Below are positions 45,293-53,361 of a stretch of 62,281 nt of DNA, piece by piece. The notes beneath the pieces are model-generated. The model was not told the origin of the DNA, ran no database searches, and saw only the letters and a list, made by a program, of their open reading frames with translations. The position numbers and the translations under genes were made by a program. Positions within the stretch are counted from its first letter, which is position 1. Every line of letters begins with the position of its first letter. Source of the stretch: Rhizobium sp. ASV8 (GTDB lineage Bacteria; Pseudomonadota; Alphaproteobacteria; Rhizobiales; Rhizobiaceae); assembly GCF_016429255.1 (NCBI RefSeq), contig NZ_JAELUG010000025.1:1-62281 (forward strand), written 5' to 3'.

Positions 45293-45536
45293 TTGTGCAG
45301 TATACTCCAAAATGGGCATGGAAGCGACTTCGGAGCGCAAGAAAGCCGGCCTATCCCCTTCATCTTTTCGTTGCAGGCCGGCGGATCCGGAACGGTGAGT
45401 TCCGAGATGTTGCAGCAAGGCGCCGACTGCACGCCGTAGTGGACTTTTTCCGCAGTTTCATGGATGGAGACACCACGAAATTCCTCGGCGCGAGGTCAAC
45501 GAGACTTGCGTCGACCGTTCTGCAGCAGGAAGCATC

Positions 45537-46082
45537 ATGCTCAATCTGGAAACCTCCCGACTCATTCTCAGGCCCTGGCAAGATCGGGATCGTGCGCCGT
45601 TTGCCGCCATCAATGCGGATGACGAGGTCCGGCGCTACTACTATCCGAGCTTGCTCACGGCGGCGGAAACGGATGAGCTGATCGATGAAGCCAATGAAGG
45701 GTTGTCCCGAGACGGATTCGGTTTTCTCGCCGTTGAGCGCAAGGCCGACGGCGCTTTGATCGGTGGTGCCGGCCTGTCGCGTCCGGGGGAGGAAGTCCCG
45801 GGCAATTTTTCGCTGGAAATCGGCTGGATTCTGGGACGAGCCTACTGGCGACAGGGCTACGCCGCGGAAATCAGCCAATGCTGCCTTGACTTTGCCTGGC
45901 GACACTTGGGAGCCGAATGCGTGATCGGCTACACTTCGGAAATCAACCTTCCCTCTCGGCAAGCGATGGAAAAGATCGGAATGTCTCGCGTCGAAGGCGC
46001 TGACTTTGATGACATCACTGTGCCGCCCGGAAACATCCTGCGACCGCATGTGCTCTATCGCATCGATAGGCCCGCGCGCTAA
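45537..46082 (+). CDS. GNAT-family N-acetyltransferase
   Basis: A 181-aa acetyl-CoA-dependent transferase of the RimJ/RimL-like GNAT group. The N-terminal TSRLILRPWQDRDRAPFAAI is the characteristic first strand/helix. LEIGWILGRAYWRQGYAAEI contains the acetyl-CoA pyrophosphate loop (RQGYA), and CVIGYTSEINLPSRQAMEKI the final acetyl-CoA-binding helix. The substrate could be a ribosomal protein N-terminus or a small amine. It stands alone; the upstream gene is divergent, and a hairpin lies 6 bp after the stop. Confidence 0.88.
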   Translation: MLNLETSRLILRPWQDRDRAPFAAINADDEVRRYYYPSLLTAAETDELIDEANEGLSRDGFGFLAVERKADGALIGGAGLSRPGEEVPGNFSLEIGWILGRAYWRQGYAAEISQCCLDFAWRHLGAECVIGYTSEINLPSRQAMEKIGMSRVEGADFDDITVPPGNILRPHVLYRIDRPAR

Positions 46083-46088
46083 AACCCC

Positions 46089-46108
46089 GTGCTTCCTTTC
46101 GGAAGCAC
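46089..46108. terminator. Hairpin after the acetyltransferase gene
   Basis: GTGCTTCC-TTTC-GGAAGCAC is a perfect 8-bp stem with a four-base loop starting 6 bp after the stop. No T run follows on the plus strand; on the minus strand GGGGTTTT follows. It probably ends or stabilises the acetyltransferase transcript. Confidence 0.5.
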
Positions 46109-46148
46109 AAAGGTCGCTCCGTCTGTTTTACTCTACGCATCAGGCTTT

Positions 46149-46172
46149 CCGAAAATCGTGTCAGATTTTCGG
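46149..46172. repeat. Palindromic intergenic element (RPE-like)
   Basis: CCGAAAATC-GTGTCA-GATTTTCGG is a perfect 9-bp inverted repeat inside the context CGCATCAGGCTTT...GGCCGCTGC. It resembles the short palindromic elements scattered between genes in Rhizobiales genomes. The assignment rests on memory of that pattern and needs a genome-wide search. Confidence 0.45.
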
Positions 46173-46222
46173 GCCGCTGCTGTAGCCTTGCGCCGTCGGC
46201 GCTTTCGCGCGAAAACCTTGTT

Positions 46223-47182
46223 ATGAGCATACCAACAATCCATCCCTTCGCTTTCGATCCGACCTACGGCATGCAGCTGGAGCAACTCCAGTCCATCGAG
46301 CTGCCGGACGCGCCCAAAGGCTTCGACGATTTCTGGCGCAAACGATACAAGCTTGCGATTGCCGTCGACCCGCAACCGAGACTTCGCCATAGCAAGCTGC
46401 GCGACGATCGCTGGCACGTTTTCGACATCAGCTACACCTCAACCGATTCGCTAGAGATCAAGGGCTGGCTTCTCCTTCCGCGCCGCGGGCAGGTACGGCG
46501 AGGATTGGTCGTAGGACACGGTTACGGTGGGAGAGAGCAACCGGATTTCGACCTGCCGCTCGAAGAGACGGCAATATTGTTTCCCTGCTCCCGCGGCCTG
46601 TCTCTCAGCGCTTGTCCGCAAATTCCAGCGGATGCGTCAGGCCATGTAATTTGCGGCATCGAGAGCCGCGACACCTATGTCGTTGGCGGCTGCGTCGATG
46701 ATCTCTGGCTTGCTGTTTCAACACTGGAGATGCTCTACCCGTGGATCGCGGGCCGCATCGGCTATAGCGGCATCAGCTTCGGCGGGGGCATCGGCGCGCT
46801 CGCAATTCCCTTTGATACCCGCATCGACCGTGGCCATCTCGTGGTTCCGACATTTGGACATCGGCAGCTTTGGCTAACCTTGCCGACCGTCGGCAGCGCG
46901 CAGTCGGTGCAAGCTTATCAGGAAGAGCACGGAAGCGTGCTTGAAACGCTTCGCTTCTTCGACGCCGCGATTGCGGCGAGCCGTATCAGGGTGCCGATGC
47001 TGATTGCACCCGCCCTTTTCGATCCGGCAGTTGCGCCGCCTTGCCAGTTCGCTGTCGCAAATGCGACGCAGAAGTTTAACGAAATCTTCATCCTGGATGC
47101 CGGCCATTTCGAGTACGATACGATGAACGAGCAGAACGCAGTTCTGCGAGACAAGGTAGGGCGATTTTTCAAGGTGCCATGA
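46223..47182 (+). CDS. Acetylxylan esterase / cephalosporin-C deacetylase family protein
   Basis: A 319-aa alpha/beta hydrolase of the AXE1 family, which removes acetyl groups from sugars or related esters. The family N-terminus is APKGFDDFWRKRYKLA, followed by STDSLEIKGWLLLPR and GLVVGHGYGGREQPDFDLP. The nucleophile elbow is GYSGISFGGGIGAL (Ser), and the C-terminal ILDAGHFEYDT supplies the His. There is no signal peptide, so it acts in the cytoplasm. It overlaps the next esterase gene by 4 bp (ATGA), so the two are co-translated and may deacylate the same imported compound. Confidence 0.85.
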   Translation: MSIPTIHPFAFDPTYGMQLEQLQSIELPDAPKGFDDFWRKRYKLAIAVDPQPRLRHSKLRDDRWHVFDISYTSTDSLEIKGWLLLPRRGQVRRGLVVGHGYGGREQPDFDLPLEETAILFPCSRGLSLSACPQIPADASGHVICGIESRDTYVVGGCVDDLWLAVSTLEMLYPWIAGRIGYSGISFGGGIGALAIPFDTRIDRGHLVVPTFGHRQLWLTLPTVGSAQSVQAYQEEHGSVLETLRFFDAAIAASRIRVPMLIAPALFDPAVAPPCQFAVANATQKFNEIFILDAGHFEYDTMNEQNAVLRDKVGRFFKVP

Positions 47183-47907
47183 ACCGCGAATATCTGCGCT
47201 GGTACAGTCAACGGCTGGAACGAGACATGGAGCTGCTGGTGTTCGGTCATGCCGGCGCCAAGGTATTGATGTTTCCCACGCGAGACGGACGGTTCTGGCA
47301 GTATGAGCAGATAGGCCTCGTCGCCAGCCTTGCGGAAAAATTGAATGCCGGACACCTTCAGCTCTACTGTATCGAAGGGCTTGCCGGCGAAACCTTTTAT
47401 AGTTCTGGCCGACATCCCTCGGAGCGCATCCGTCGCCACCGGGCTTTCGAAGAATATATCCTGAATGAAGTCCTGCCGCTGATGGCAGAGAAGAATGGCC
47501 ACGAGTGCACGATCGTCCACGGCTGCAGCCTTGGCGCGTTCCAGGCGGCCAGTCTAGTGTTCCGTCATCCGCACCTCTTTCGCAAGCTCGTCGCCTTCTC
47601 TGGGCGCTACGATCTGACGATGCGGGTCGAATCTTTCGTGGATCTGTTCGATGGCTATTATGACAACGACATATATTTCCATACGCCGACGCATTTTCTG
47701 CCGGGACTAGCCTGCGAATGTCAGCTCGAGAGGCTTCGACAGATCGATATCGTCCTGACGATAGGCGACGCTGATCCCTTTATCGACAACAACCGACATT
47801 TAAGCCGCCTGCTTGCCGATAAAGGGGTCAACCATCGTCTGCATGTCTGGGATGGTCGCGCCCACAGAGCTGGCGCGTGGCGCAGGATGGCGCCACTCTA
47901 CATCTGA
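47179..47907 (+). CDS. Esterase (putative esterase D-like alpha/beta hydrolase)
   Basis: A 242-aa alpha/beta hydrolase of the PF00756-type esterase group. It begins MNREYLRWYSQRLERDMELL and contains GHAGAKVLMFPTRDGRFWQY and FEEYILNEVLPLMAEKNGHE. The nucleophile elbow is IVHGCSLGAFQAASL (Ser in GCSLG). Asp in GDADPFIDNN and His in DGRAHRAGAWR complete the triad. It has no export signal. Its start overlaps the AXE1-like gene, forming a two-gene esterase operon. Confidence 0.82.
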   Translation: MNREYLRWYSQRLERDMELLVFGHAGAKVLMFPTRDGRFWQYEQIGLVASLAEKLNAGHLQLYCIEGLAGETFYSSGRHPSERIRRHRAFEEYILNEVLPLMAEKNGHECTIVHGCSLGAFQAASLVFRHPHLFRKLVAFSGRYDLTMRVESFVDLFDGYYDNDIYFHTPTHFLPGLACECQLERLRQIDIVLTIGDADPFIDNNRHLSRLLADKGVNHRLHVWDGRAHRAGAWRRMAPLYI

Positions 47908-47944
47908 GCGCCCCTTGGGGCATTTCCAAGAGAAGTGCTCGGAA

Positions 47945-48133
47945 CTACACCAAGCCCGCCGGAATGGGTCTGCTCATCTTGCGCGCGCCATAATCCCGCT
48001 CGTGGGACCGGCGGTGCTGTTGTTCATGAACCGCAGACAGGTCGACAAGGATGCGCTCCATCATGCCGTCCGGATAGGTTCCGGTGTCATCGGTTTCGAC
48101 TTCCGACTGCGCGGTAACGATCTTCAAATTCAT
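47945..48133 (-). CDS. Small hypothetical protein (62 aa)
   Basis: The frame starts at 48133 after GCGGAGGACCAAAG, a strong ribosome binding site. It encodes an acidic-to-basic peptide beginning MNLKIVTAQSEVETDDTGTY. I do not recognise it and see no motif. It stands alone on the minus strand between the esterase pair and the DUF763 gene. The good ribosome binding site and start position in a 370-bp gap make it plausible. Confidence 0.5.
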   Translation of the reverse strand: MNLKIVTAQSEVETDDTGTYPDGMMERILVDLSAVHEQQHRRSHERDYGARKMSRPIPAGLV

Positions 48134-48279
48134 CTTTGGTCCTCCGCCTTGGCACGAAAACTCTCGAATCTAGCGTCTGTTCCAGCAATATCCGCGAAAT
48201 TGTTAAAAAATTAACTACGTCCGTTAATGAACTAGAACGCCGCGACGCCTGCCAAAGCTCCACATACCTGGCTGACGAG
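48134..48279. other. AT-rich intergenic segment
   Basis: This short stretch has an AT-rich core (around 48195-48230: GAAATTGTTAAAAAATTAACTACG) that includes TTAAAAAATTAA, a near-palindromic A/T tract. It is probably the promoter region of the small ORF at 47945-48133 on the minus strand. No gene is seen. Confidence 0.4.
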
Positions 48280-49575
48280 CTAGCGCTTTGAAGCGTGAAG
48301 CTTTGCTGCTGGATCGTCGTCTTCCGAGTTCGGGGCGGGCTCCCAGCCGAAAACGCTGCGGCCGCCATAGGAGAAGGACTTGTCGAATTCGCCGGCCACG
48401 ATTTCCTTGAGGTCTGGACCTGTAATGTAGCGTTCCAGCACTCTCGACTGATCGTCGAGCCGTTTTAGCGCCGCCAGTTCCTCATCACGGCCAAGCCGCC
48501 CCTTCCTGACGGCGGATTTCATTACGCTGATCGTCTCATCATAGACCTTCAATGGTACAGGAAAGGGATGGCGATCCTTCCCGCCATGGGCCAGCGAAAA
48601 GCGTGCGGGGTCGGAGAAGCGACAAGGAGCGCCGTGCACGACCTCGGCGACCATCGCCAACGCCTTTACTGTCCGCGCGCCGACACCTGGCGTCAAAAGT
48701 AGGTCTTCGAAATCCACAGGACCTCGATCGGCCGCGGCGGCCAGATTTCCATGCAGGCGCCGCATGTTCACGTCTTCCTCCCGCACGTCGTGGTGTGCGG
48801 GCATGATCAGATGGGGCAGCATCGGCTGTGCCTCTTGTTCGCTTTTCACTGGAGGTTTTCCATCCAGTATTTTGAATTCACGCATAATTTTATCCGGTCC
48901 AAGCGAGGTGAGCAAATCCAGCTGATGATCGCGAGAGCGCTCGGCGCGCCGGTCGGCAAGATTGATGATCTCGCCCTGATCCCGTCCCTCGATTGCGGCA
49001 TGTGGCGAATCGAGAAAATTGCTCAATCCCTCGGACAACCAGTGATACCGCCTTGCCTGCCGTTTATCGCCATTCATGCCCTGCTGGATCACAACCCATT
49101 TACCGTCATCGGCGACGATGAAGCCGTGCAGGTAGAGATCGAAGCCATCCTGGACGGCGGCGCTATCCACTTTCGCGATGAGCCGGCTGGTTTTTGCAAG
49201 TGACGAGCCGTCAATGCCGACCCGATCGCCGATATCAAGCAGTTCTTCCGGGGTCTTGCGTGAATGCGCGCCACGGCCGCCGCAGACATGGATGCCGAGT
49301 TCACCGGAGAGAGGCGTAAGGCCACGTTTCAAAGCGCCAAGTACGCTCGTGGTGATGCCGGAGGAATGCCAGTCCATGCCCATCACGGCGCCGAAGGACT
49401 GGAACCAGAATGGATTGGCAAGGCGGCGAAACATTTCATCGCGCCCATAATGCTGGACGATCGCCTCGGTGATCACGGCGCCCAATCTTGTCATTCGGTC
49501 GCCGAGCCAGCGCGGCACGCGGCCACCATGCAATGGAAGGTCAGCTTTTCCGGCTCTTTGCGCCAATATCGTCAC
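48280..49575 (-). CDS. DUF763 domain-containing protein
   Basis: A 431-aa soluble protein of the DUF763 family, present in many bacteria and archaea and uncharacterised as far as I know. Family landmarks are KADLPLHGGRVPRWLGDRMT, GAVMGMDWHSSGITTSVLGA, GVGARTVKALAMVAEVVHGA and FSDPARFSLAHGGKDRHPFP. The GVGARTVKALA segment resembles a helix-hairpin-helix turn, suggesting nucleic-acid contact. It is a single gene between a small ORF and the aminotransferase gene on the same strand. Confidence 0.88.
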   Translation of the reverse strand: MTILAQRAGKADLPLHGGRVPRWLGDRMTRLGAVITEAIVQHYGRDEMFRRLANPFWFQSFGAVMGMDWHSSGITTSVLGALKRGLTPLSGELGIHVCGGRGAHSRKTPEELLDIGDRVGIDGSSLAKTSRLIAKVDSAAVQDGFDLYLHGFIVADDGKWVVIQQGMNGDKRQARRYHWLSEGLSNFLDSPHAAIEGRDQGEIINLADRRAERSRDHQLDLLTSLGPDKIMREFKILDGKPPVKSEQEAQPMLPHLIMPAHHDVREEDVNMRRLHGNLAAAADRGPVDFEDLLLTPGVGARTVKALAMVAEVVHGAPCRFSDPARFSLAHGGKDRHPFPVPLKVYDETISVMKSAVRKGRLGRDEELAALKRLDDQSRVLERYITGPDLKEIVAGEFDKSFSYGGRSVFGWEPAPNSEDDDPAAKLHASKR

Positions 49576-49674
49576 TCTCGATTTTCGGTGACGACATTCT
49601 AGTATCGGTGGCTGATTTGCGCCATCCGTTCTGTCTTTGTTTTCGGCAGGCGACGAACGTCGAGCAGACAGGCA

Positions 49675-50811
49675 TCAAGACCGATTGCGCCGGAGATAGG
49701 AACGCATGGCCGAAATGCCCTCATCAATGTTGGCGCGACCAAAACCTATGCGAAAGCGATCGGCTGGCGTCGGGCTGAGATCGGATCGATAAAGGCTGGC
49801 CGGCAGAAGAAGTACCCCGGCCTGCTCAACGAGTTCACGCGCGAAATTCTCGATGCCATCAGCCCCCTTGTAACGTGGATAGGCGACGCAGCCGCCATCG
49901 GGCGTGTACCAATCGAAGACATGCTCGAATTCGGCAAAAAAGGATGTCAACTTCACCAGATTGGAGGCGATGAGGCTGTTGTTACGCTCCAGGATTCGGT
50001 CTGCATTGAGCAGCGCGATCCTGGCCAGACTTTCGCTAGGGCCGGAGTTGCAAATGGAGAGGTAGTGCTTCATCCGCTCCATTTTCGAAAGGACTGCGTG
50101 ATCGCGGCAGGCGATCCAGCCAATGCGCAGACCCGGCAGGCCGTAAGCTTTCGACATGACCCCCAGCGACAGACCCCGCTCATAGATATCAGCCACAGCC
50201 GGCAACGTGGCCCTGTCTTCGGCGGCGAGCCCCCGATAGACCTCATCGCTGAACAGCCAGATGCCATGGTGGCGGCAAAGCGCCACCAGCGCCTCGAATC
50301 TCTCCTTCTCGAGCACCTTGCCTGTGGGGTTGTGTGGAAAGTTGATCGAGATCAGCTTGGTGTTCGGCCGGATCGCAGCGCCGACGGCATCGATATCGAG
50401 CGACCAACCGTCTTCCGGATCTAGCGCCACGGCCGAGACGTCGCAGATGCTGAGGGGGATCGTTTCGGACGACTGGTAGTTGGGCGTCACGACGATCGCA
50501 TGGTCGTCTTTTTCGAGAAGCGCGTGCATGGCAATGTAAATGCCCTCCTCGGCGCCCGCGAAGCAGAGAATGTCTGCCCGCTGCATCGCCTTGTATAGTC
50601 CGGCGATCGTATCGCGCAGTTCGGGGCCGCCGAAGGTCTCGGTGTATCCGAGCCACAGATTTTCGTGGGCTTGCCGCTGCTCTGGTGTCGCCATGTCGAG
50701 CAATTCAGCCATCGTCATGCTTTGCGCGTCGGAAGCGGTCATGTGATAGCGCGCGCTGAACTCCCACTTCGAGAAATAGGTTTCGAGCTTGAAATCTGGC
50801 AGGACCGGCAT
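49675..50811 (-). CDS. PLP-dependent class I/II aminotransferase
   Basis: A 378-aa fold-type I aminotransferase. The start at 50811 is chosen because GGAG lies 8 bp upstream; ATG 50817 would be too close. Visible residues are Asn in NFPHNPTGKVL, Asp and Tyr in FSDEVYRGL, the PLP Lys in VMSKAYGLPGLRIGW, and the substrate-carboxylate Arg in DRFRIGFGR. An amino-acid substrate is expected, but its identity is unknown. It is divergent from the YheO/DauR-type regulator gene, with a palindromic operator between them. This resembles D-amino-acid or amino-acid-responsive catabolic units. Confidence 0.88.
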   Translation of the reverse strand: MPVLPDFKLETYFSKWEFSARYHMTASDAQSMTMAELLDMATPEQRQAHENLWLGYTETFGGPELRDTIAGLYKAMQRADILCFAGAEEGIYIAMHALLEKDDHAIVVTPNYQSSETIPLSICDVSAVALDPEDGWSLDIDAVGAAIRPNTKLISINFPHNPTGKVLEKERFEALVALCRHHGIWLFSDEVYRGLAAEDRATLPAVADIYERGLSLGVMSKAYGLPGLRIGWIACRDHAVLSKMERMKHYLSICNSGPSESLARIALLNADRILERNNSLIASNLVKLTSFFAEFEHVFDWYTPDGGCVAYPRYKGADGIENFARELVEQAGVLLLPASLYRSDLSPTPADRFRIGFGRANIDEGISAMRSYLRRNRS

Positions 50812-50877
50812 GGGCATTTCTCCGCAGTGGCCTATACACTTTCGTGCTGGCGTTTGTTGGCAGAACGTAGTGTTGCG

Positions 50878-50892
50878 TTGACAAAATGTCAA
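50878..50892. promoter_or_regulatory. Palindromic operator between aminotransferase and regulator genes
   Basis: TTGACA-AAA-TGTCAA is a perfect 6-bp inverted repeat in the 120-bp divergent region, and its left arm is also a perfect -35 hexamer for the plus strand. It is the best candidate binding site of the YheO-type regulator encoded 40 bp downstream. Confidence 0.5.
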
Positions 50893-50931
50893 ATGTAGAC
50901 TGAATGTAACATTGATAACGGGAAGGACGCG

Positions 50932-51591
50932 ATGCCGAGAAGGACAGATGAGACAAGCGGTGCGACAATCGCTCAAGGCGACGTGCTGCAATTCGTTCCT
51001 GTCGCCGAAGCCGTCGCGACACTGCTTAAGCCACATGCCGAAGTCGTCATCCACGACCTGCGAACGCAGACGATTGCCTATATCGCCAACAATATCTCCC
51101 GGCGCGATGTCGGCGGCTCCTCGCTCGCGGACCTGAAGGATATCGGAGAACTTGGTACCGATGTGATCGGCCCTTATCGGAAGACGAATTTCGATGGGCG
51201 TCAGCTGAAATCGATCACGGCCGTTCTGCGAAACAGCGACGGCGAGACGTTCGGCTTGTTGTGCATCAATTTCGATATCGCGCCGATCGAGGCAGCCCGC
51301 AATGCATTGAGCCTGCTTACGGCCTTTCAGGGCGCGGGCGCGCAACCAAGTGCTCTGTTCAATGCGGACTGGCAGGAAACCGTCAATAGCGCGATTTCAG
51401 GCTTTCTCGGCGAACGGGGGCTTGCGGCCTCTGCGCTTGCGAAAGAAGATCATGCCGCCCTGGTCGAGAGGCTGGAGCAGGAAGGTTATTTTTCCATCCG
51501 CAATCTGGTCCCCTATCTCGCGCGTCTGCTCGGCATTTCGCGGGCGACCGTCTATAAACATCTGCGCGAGGCGCGACAGCGTAAGACATAG
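50932..51591 (+). CDS. YheO/DauR-type transcriptional regulator (PAS-like + HTH)
   Basis: A 219-aa regulator of the YheO family. The N-terminal YheO-like PAS domain has HAEVVIHDLRTQTIAYIANN, GPYRKTNFDGRQLKSITAVL and FGLLCINFDIAPIEAARNAL. The C-terminal HTH_22 has LARLLGISRATVYKHLREA. It is divergent from the aminotransferase gene, as DauR is from the D-arginine catabolic genes in Pseudomonas. Local control of the aminotransferase through TTGACA-AAA-TGTCAA is inferred; the ligand is unknown. Confidence 0.86.
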   Translation: MPRRTDETSGATIAQGDVLQFVPVAEAVATLLKPHAEVVIHDLRTQTIAYIANNISRRDVGGSSLADLKDIGELGTDVIGPYRKTNFDGRQLKSITAVLRNSDGETFGLLCINFDIAPIEAARNALSLLTAFQGAGAQPSALFNADWQETVNSAISGFLGERGLAASALAKEDHAALVERLEQEGYFSIRNLVPYLARLLGISRATVYKHLREARQRKT

Positions 51592-51637
51592 GCCGTAACG
51601 GGCACAGAAGATGTCAGCGATTCAGATCGCTCAAGCC

Positions 51638-51862
51638 TTATCGTTTCAACTCACGCTCGAATTTTTCGATCTGCTGCAAGACCCATGGATCATCGGCAGA
51701 ATGTTGGGGCGCGTCCCTCTCAGGGCGGCGTTTCCGGCGACCACGGATCCAGTCGATGAAAGCAAGAAGCAGTCGCATGCGAATATCCAAACTTTTCAGT
51801 ATCTGCGAGACCCGGCGACCGAACCGGTAAACCGGTCGGGAGCCGAGTCTCGACGACCGCAA
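51638..51862 (-). CDS. Doubtful small ORF
   Basis: A 74-codon frame whose second half (MRLLLAFIDWIRGRRKRRPE from an internal ATG at 51778, then APQHSADDPWVLQQIEKFER) looks protein-like. It has one amphipathic N-terminal helix and a polar tail. No good ribosome binding site precedes either start. I do not recognise it. Confidence 0.3.
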   Translation of the reverse strand: MRSSRLGSRPVYRFGRRVSQILKSLDIRMRLLLAFIDWIRGRRKRRPERDAPQHSADDPWVLQQIEKFERELKR

Positions 51863-52160
51863 GGCGTTGCGGTAAGTGCCTTTTGCCCTCGCTTAAATGA
51901 ACGGTAGCTGAACACAGATACACGCCATGATAGCTTCTGCTCCAATGATCGTGCATCTTTGAGAAGTTTTTCTCATCATTGCACTCACGGATAGTCGAAA
52001 GGCGATGATTGTCGGTCGGCGTTGCTCTACGAGCCGCCACGCGCGATGAGCTTTTTTTACGGAAGCGTACCGTAATCGTCAAAACTGACCTAGTCGGATC
52101 GAAAAGTCGCGACTAAACCACGCCGCGTCGCTTCCGATTTCCCCGGAGTGGCACAAGCTT
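51863..52160. other. Gene-free stretch leading to a strong terminator
   Basis: No gene is supported. Several short inverted repeats occur (for example TACGGAAGCGTACCGTA near 52059-52075), and the stretch ends in an orphan rho-independent terminator. An untranslated small RNA transcribed left to right is the simplest explanation. Confidence 0.4.
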
Positions 52161-52190
52161 AGCCTCGCCCGTGCGAGGCTTTTTTCTTTT
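52161..52190 (+). terminator. Rho-independent terminator, orphan (possible sRNA 3' end)
   Basis: AGCCTCGC-CCGT-GCGAGGCT is a perfect 8-bp GC-rich stem followed by TTTTTCTTTTTT. The nearest upstream plus-strand gene ends 570 bp earlier, and the next gene (52206-52460) is on the other strand. The terminator therefore probably belongs to an unannotated transcript, such as a small RNA starting within the preceding few hundred bases. Confidence 0.75.
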
Positions 52191-52205
52191 TTGCATTGCC
52201 GGTTT

Positions 52206-52460
52206 TTATCGGCGCGGTTCGCCGCCCGGCGCATAGACCGTATCCTGCTCGAACCGGAACACTGATCCGCAACGGCACTTCATCATGTGCTTGCGCGGAT
52301 CGGGCGACGGCCGCTCGGTGGAAAAGCCAGTCGGCATTTCATCGATCTTGAAGTCGCGACTGGGCGCGCGGCGATTATCGGTCTCCGAAACCTCGGCAAA
52401 GCCGACATGCCCACACTTTGCACATTCCAGTTTCCGTGAATATCGATCTCGCGCAGCCAT
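52206..52460 (-). CDS. Small zinc-ribbon-like protein
   Basis: An 84-aa soluble protein with two Cys pairs: CAKC near residue 13 (LECAKCGHVGFAEVSE) and CRC near residue 62 (MMKCRCGSVFRFEQD). The likely zinc-ribbon knuckle is CxxC...CxC. I do not recognise a named family. It starts next to a divergent promoter region and is probably monocistronic. It could bind nucleic acid or protein through the ribbon. Confidence 0.72.
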   Translation of the reverse strand: MAARDRYSRKLECAKCGHVGFAEVSETDNRRAPSRDFKIDEMPTGFSTERPSPDPRKHMMKCRCGSVFRFEQDTVYAPGGEPRR

Positions 52461-52653
52461 TCTTTTCCGATCCGGGACTCATATTGCGGCCCTTTTATCA
52501 GCGCTGCCGCCTGTCTTGAAGACCGCGGACGGCCTCACTCTATTTCTTCGAACCCCGCAGATTGCGGGCATGGTGGGATCGATCCCCAAAGAATCCTAGT
52601 TTTTACAAAAAAGAGATTGACCTGATGGCAGATGTCAGACCAATTTATGATCC

Positions 52654-53361
52654 ATGACAAAAGCCATGCTCACACCACTTCCTTCTATCGACCGGACGCA
52701 GCAGGTCATCGAGGCGCTGTCGAGCTTCATCGAATCGTCGAAGCTGCAGGCCGGCGACCGGCTGCCGACCGAACGTGAACTGATGACGGCGCTCTCCGTC
52801 GGGCGCTCTACGATCCGGGAGGTCATCACCTATTTCCAGGCGCTTGGCGTCATGGAGTCGCGAAAGGGCAGCGGAACCTATCTGCTGAAGCCGGTTTCGA
52901 AGGCGACCATCCATATGCCGCTTTCGCTCGATCCGCCGCATTTGCGCGATGCATTGCTGCAAACGCTGGAGGTTCGTCGCGGCATTGAATGCGAGGCCGG
53001 CATGGTCGCGGCGAGAAAGCGCACAGACGAGGACATCGTCATCATCGAGCAAAAGCTCAACGAGATGGAGCGCGTTCACATCGCCAAGGGCACATCCGGG
53101 CCGGAAGACCTGGCGTTCCATCTGGCAGTCTACGACGCCACTCACAATCCGCTGTTCAAACAGCTTCTCGAACAGATGCGCGAAACCTTCGAGCGCTTCT
53201 GGGATCATCCCTTCGACCGCGAGGATTTTGCCCGCCGGTCATTCCCCTATCACCGTACGCTGTTCAACGCCATCGTCGATCAAGATCCCGAGGCTGCGCG
53301 TGCCGAAACGCTGAAAATTCTCGACGTGGTCGAGGAAGACATCAAGGAAATGTCCAAATGA
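52654..53361 (+). CDS. GntR/FadR-family transcriptional regulator
   Basis: A 235-aa regulator. The GntR winged helix is AGDRLPTERELMTALSVGRS followed by TIREVITYFQALGVMESRKG. An FCD effector-binding domain runs from about residue 85 (LRDALLQTLEVRRGIECEAG) with metal/ligand residues in LAFHLAVYDATHNPLF and FPYHRTLFNAIVDQD. Its stop overlaps the next gene's ATG, so it heads the lyase/ABC operon. TGTCAGACCA 13-22 bp before its start (52632-52641) resembles one half of a FadR-type operator. Confidence 0.9.
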   Translation: MTKAMLTPLPSIDRTQQVIEALSSFIESSKLQAGDRLPTERELMTALSVGRSTIREVITYFQALGVMESRKGSGTYLLKPVSKATIHMPLSLDPPHLRDALLQTLEVRRGIECEAGMVAARKRTDEDIVIIEQKLNEMERVHIAKGTSGPEDLAFHLAVYDATHNPLFKQLLEQMRETFERFWDHPFDREDFARRSFPYHRTLFNAIVDQDPEAARAETLKILDVVEEDIKEMSK

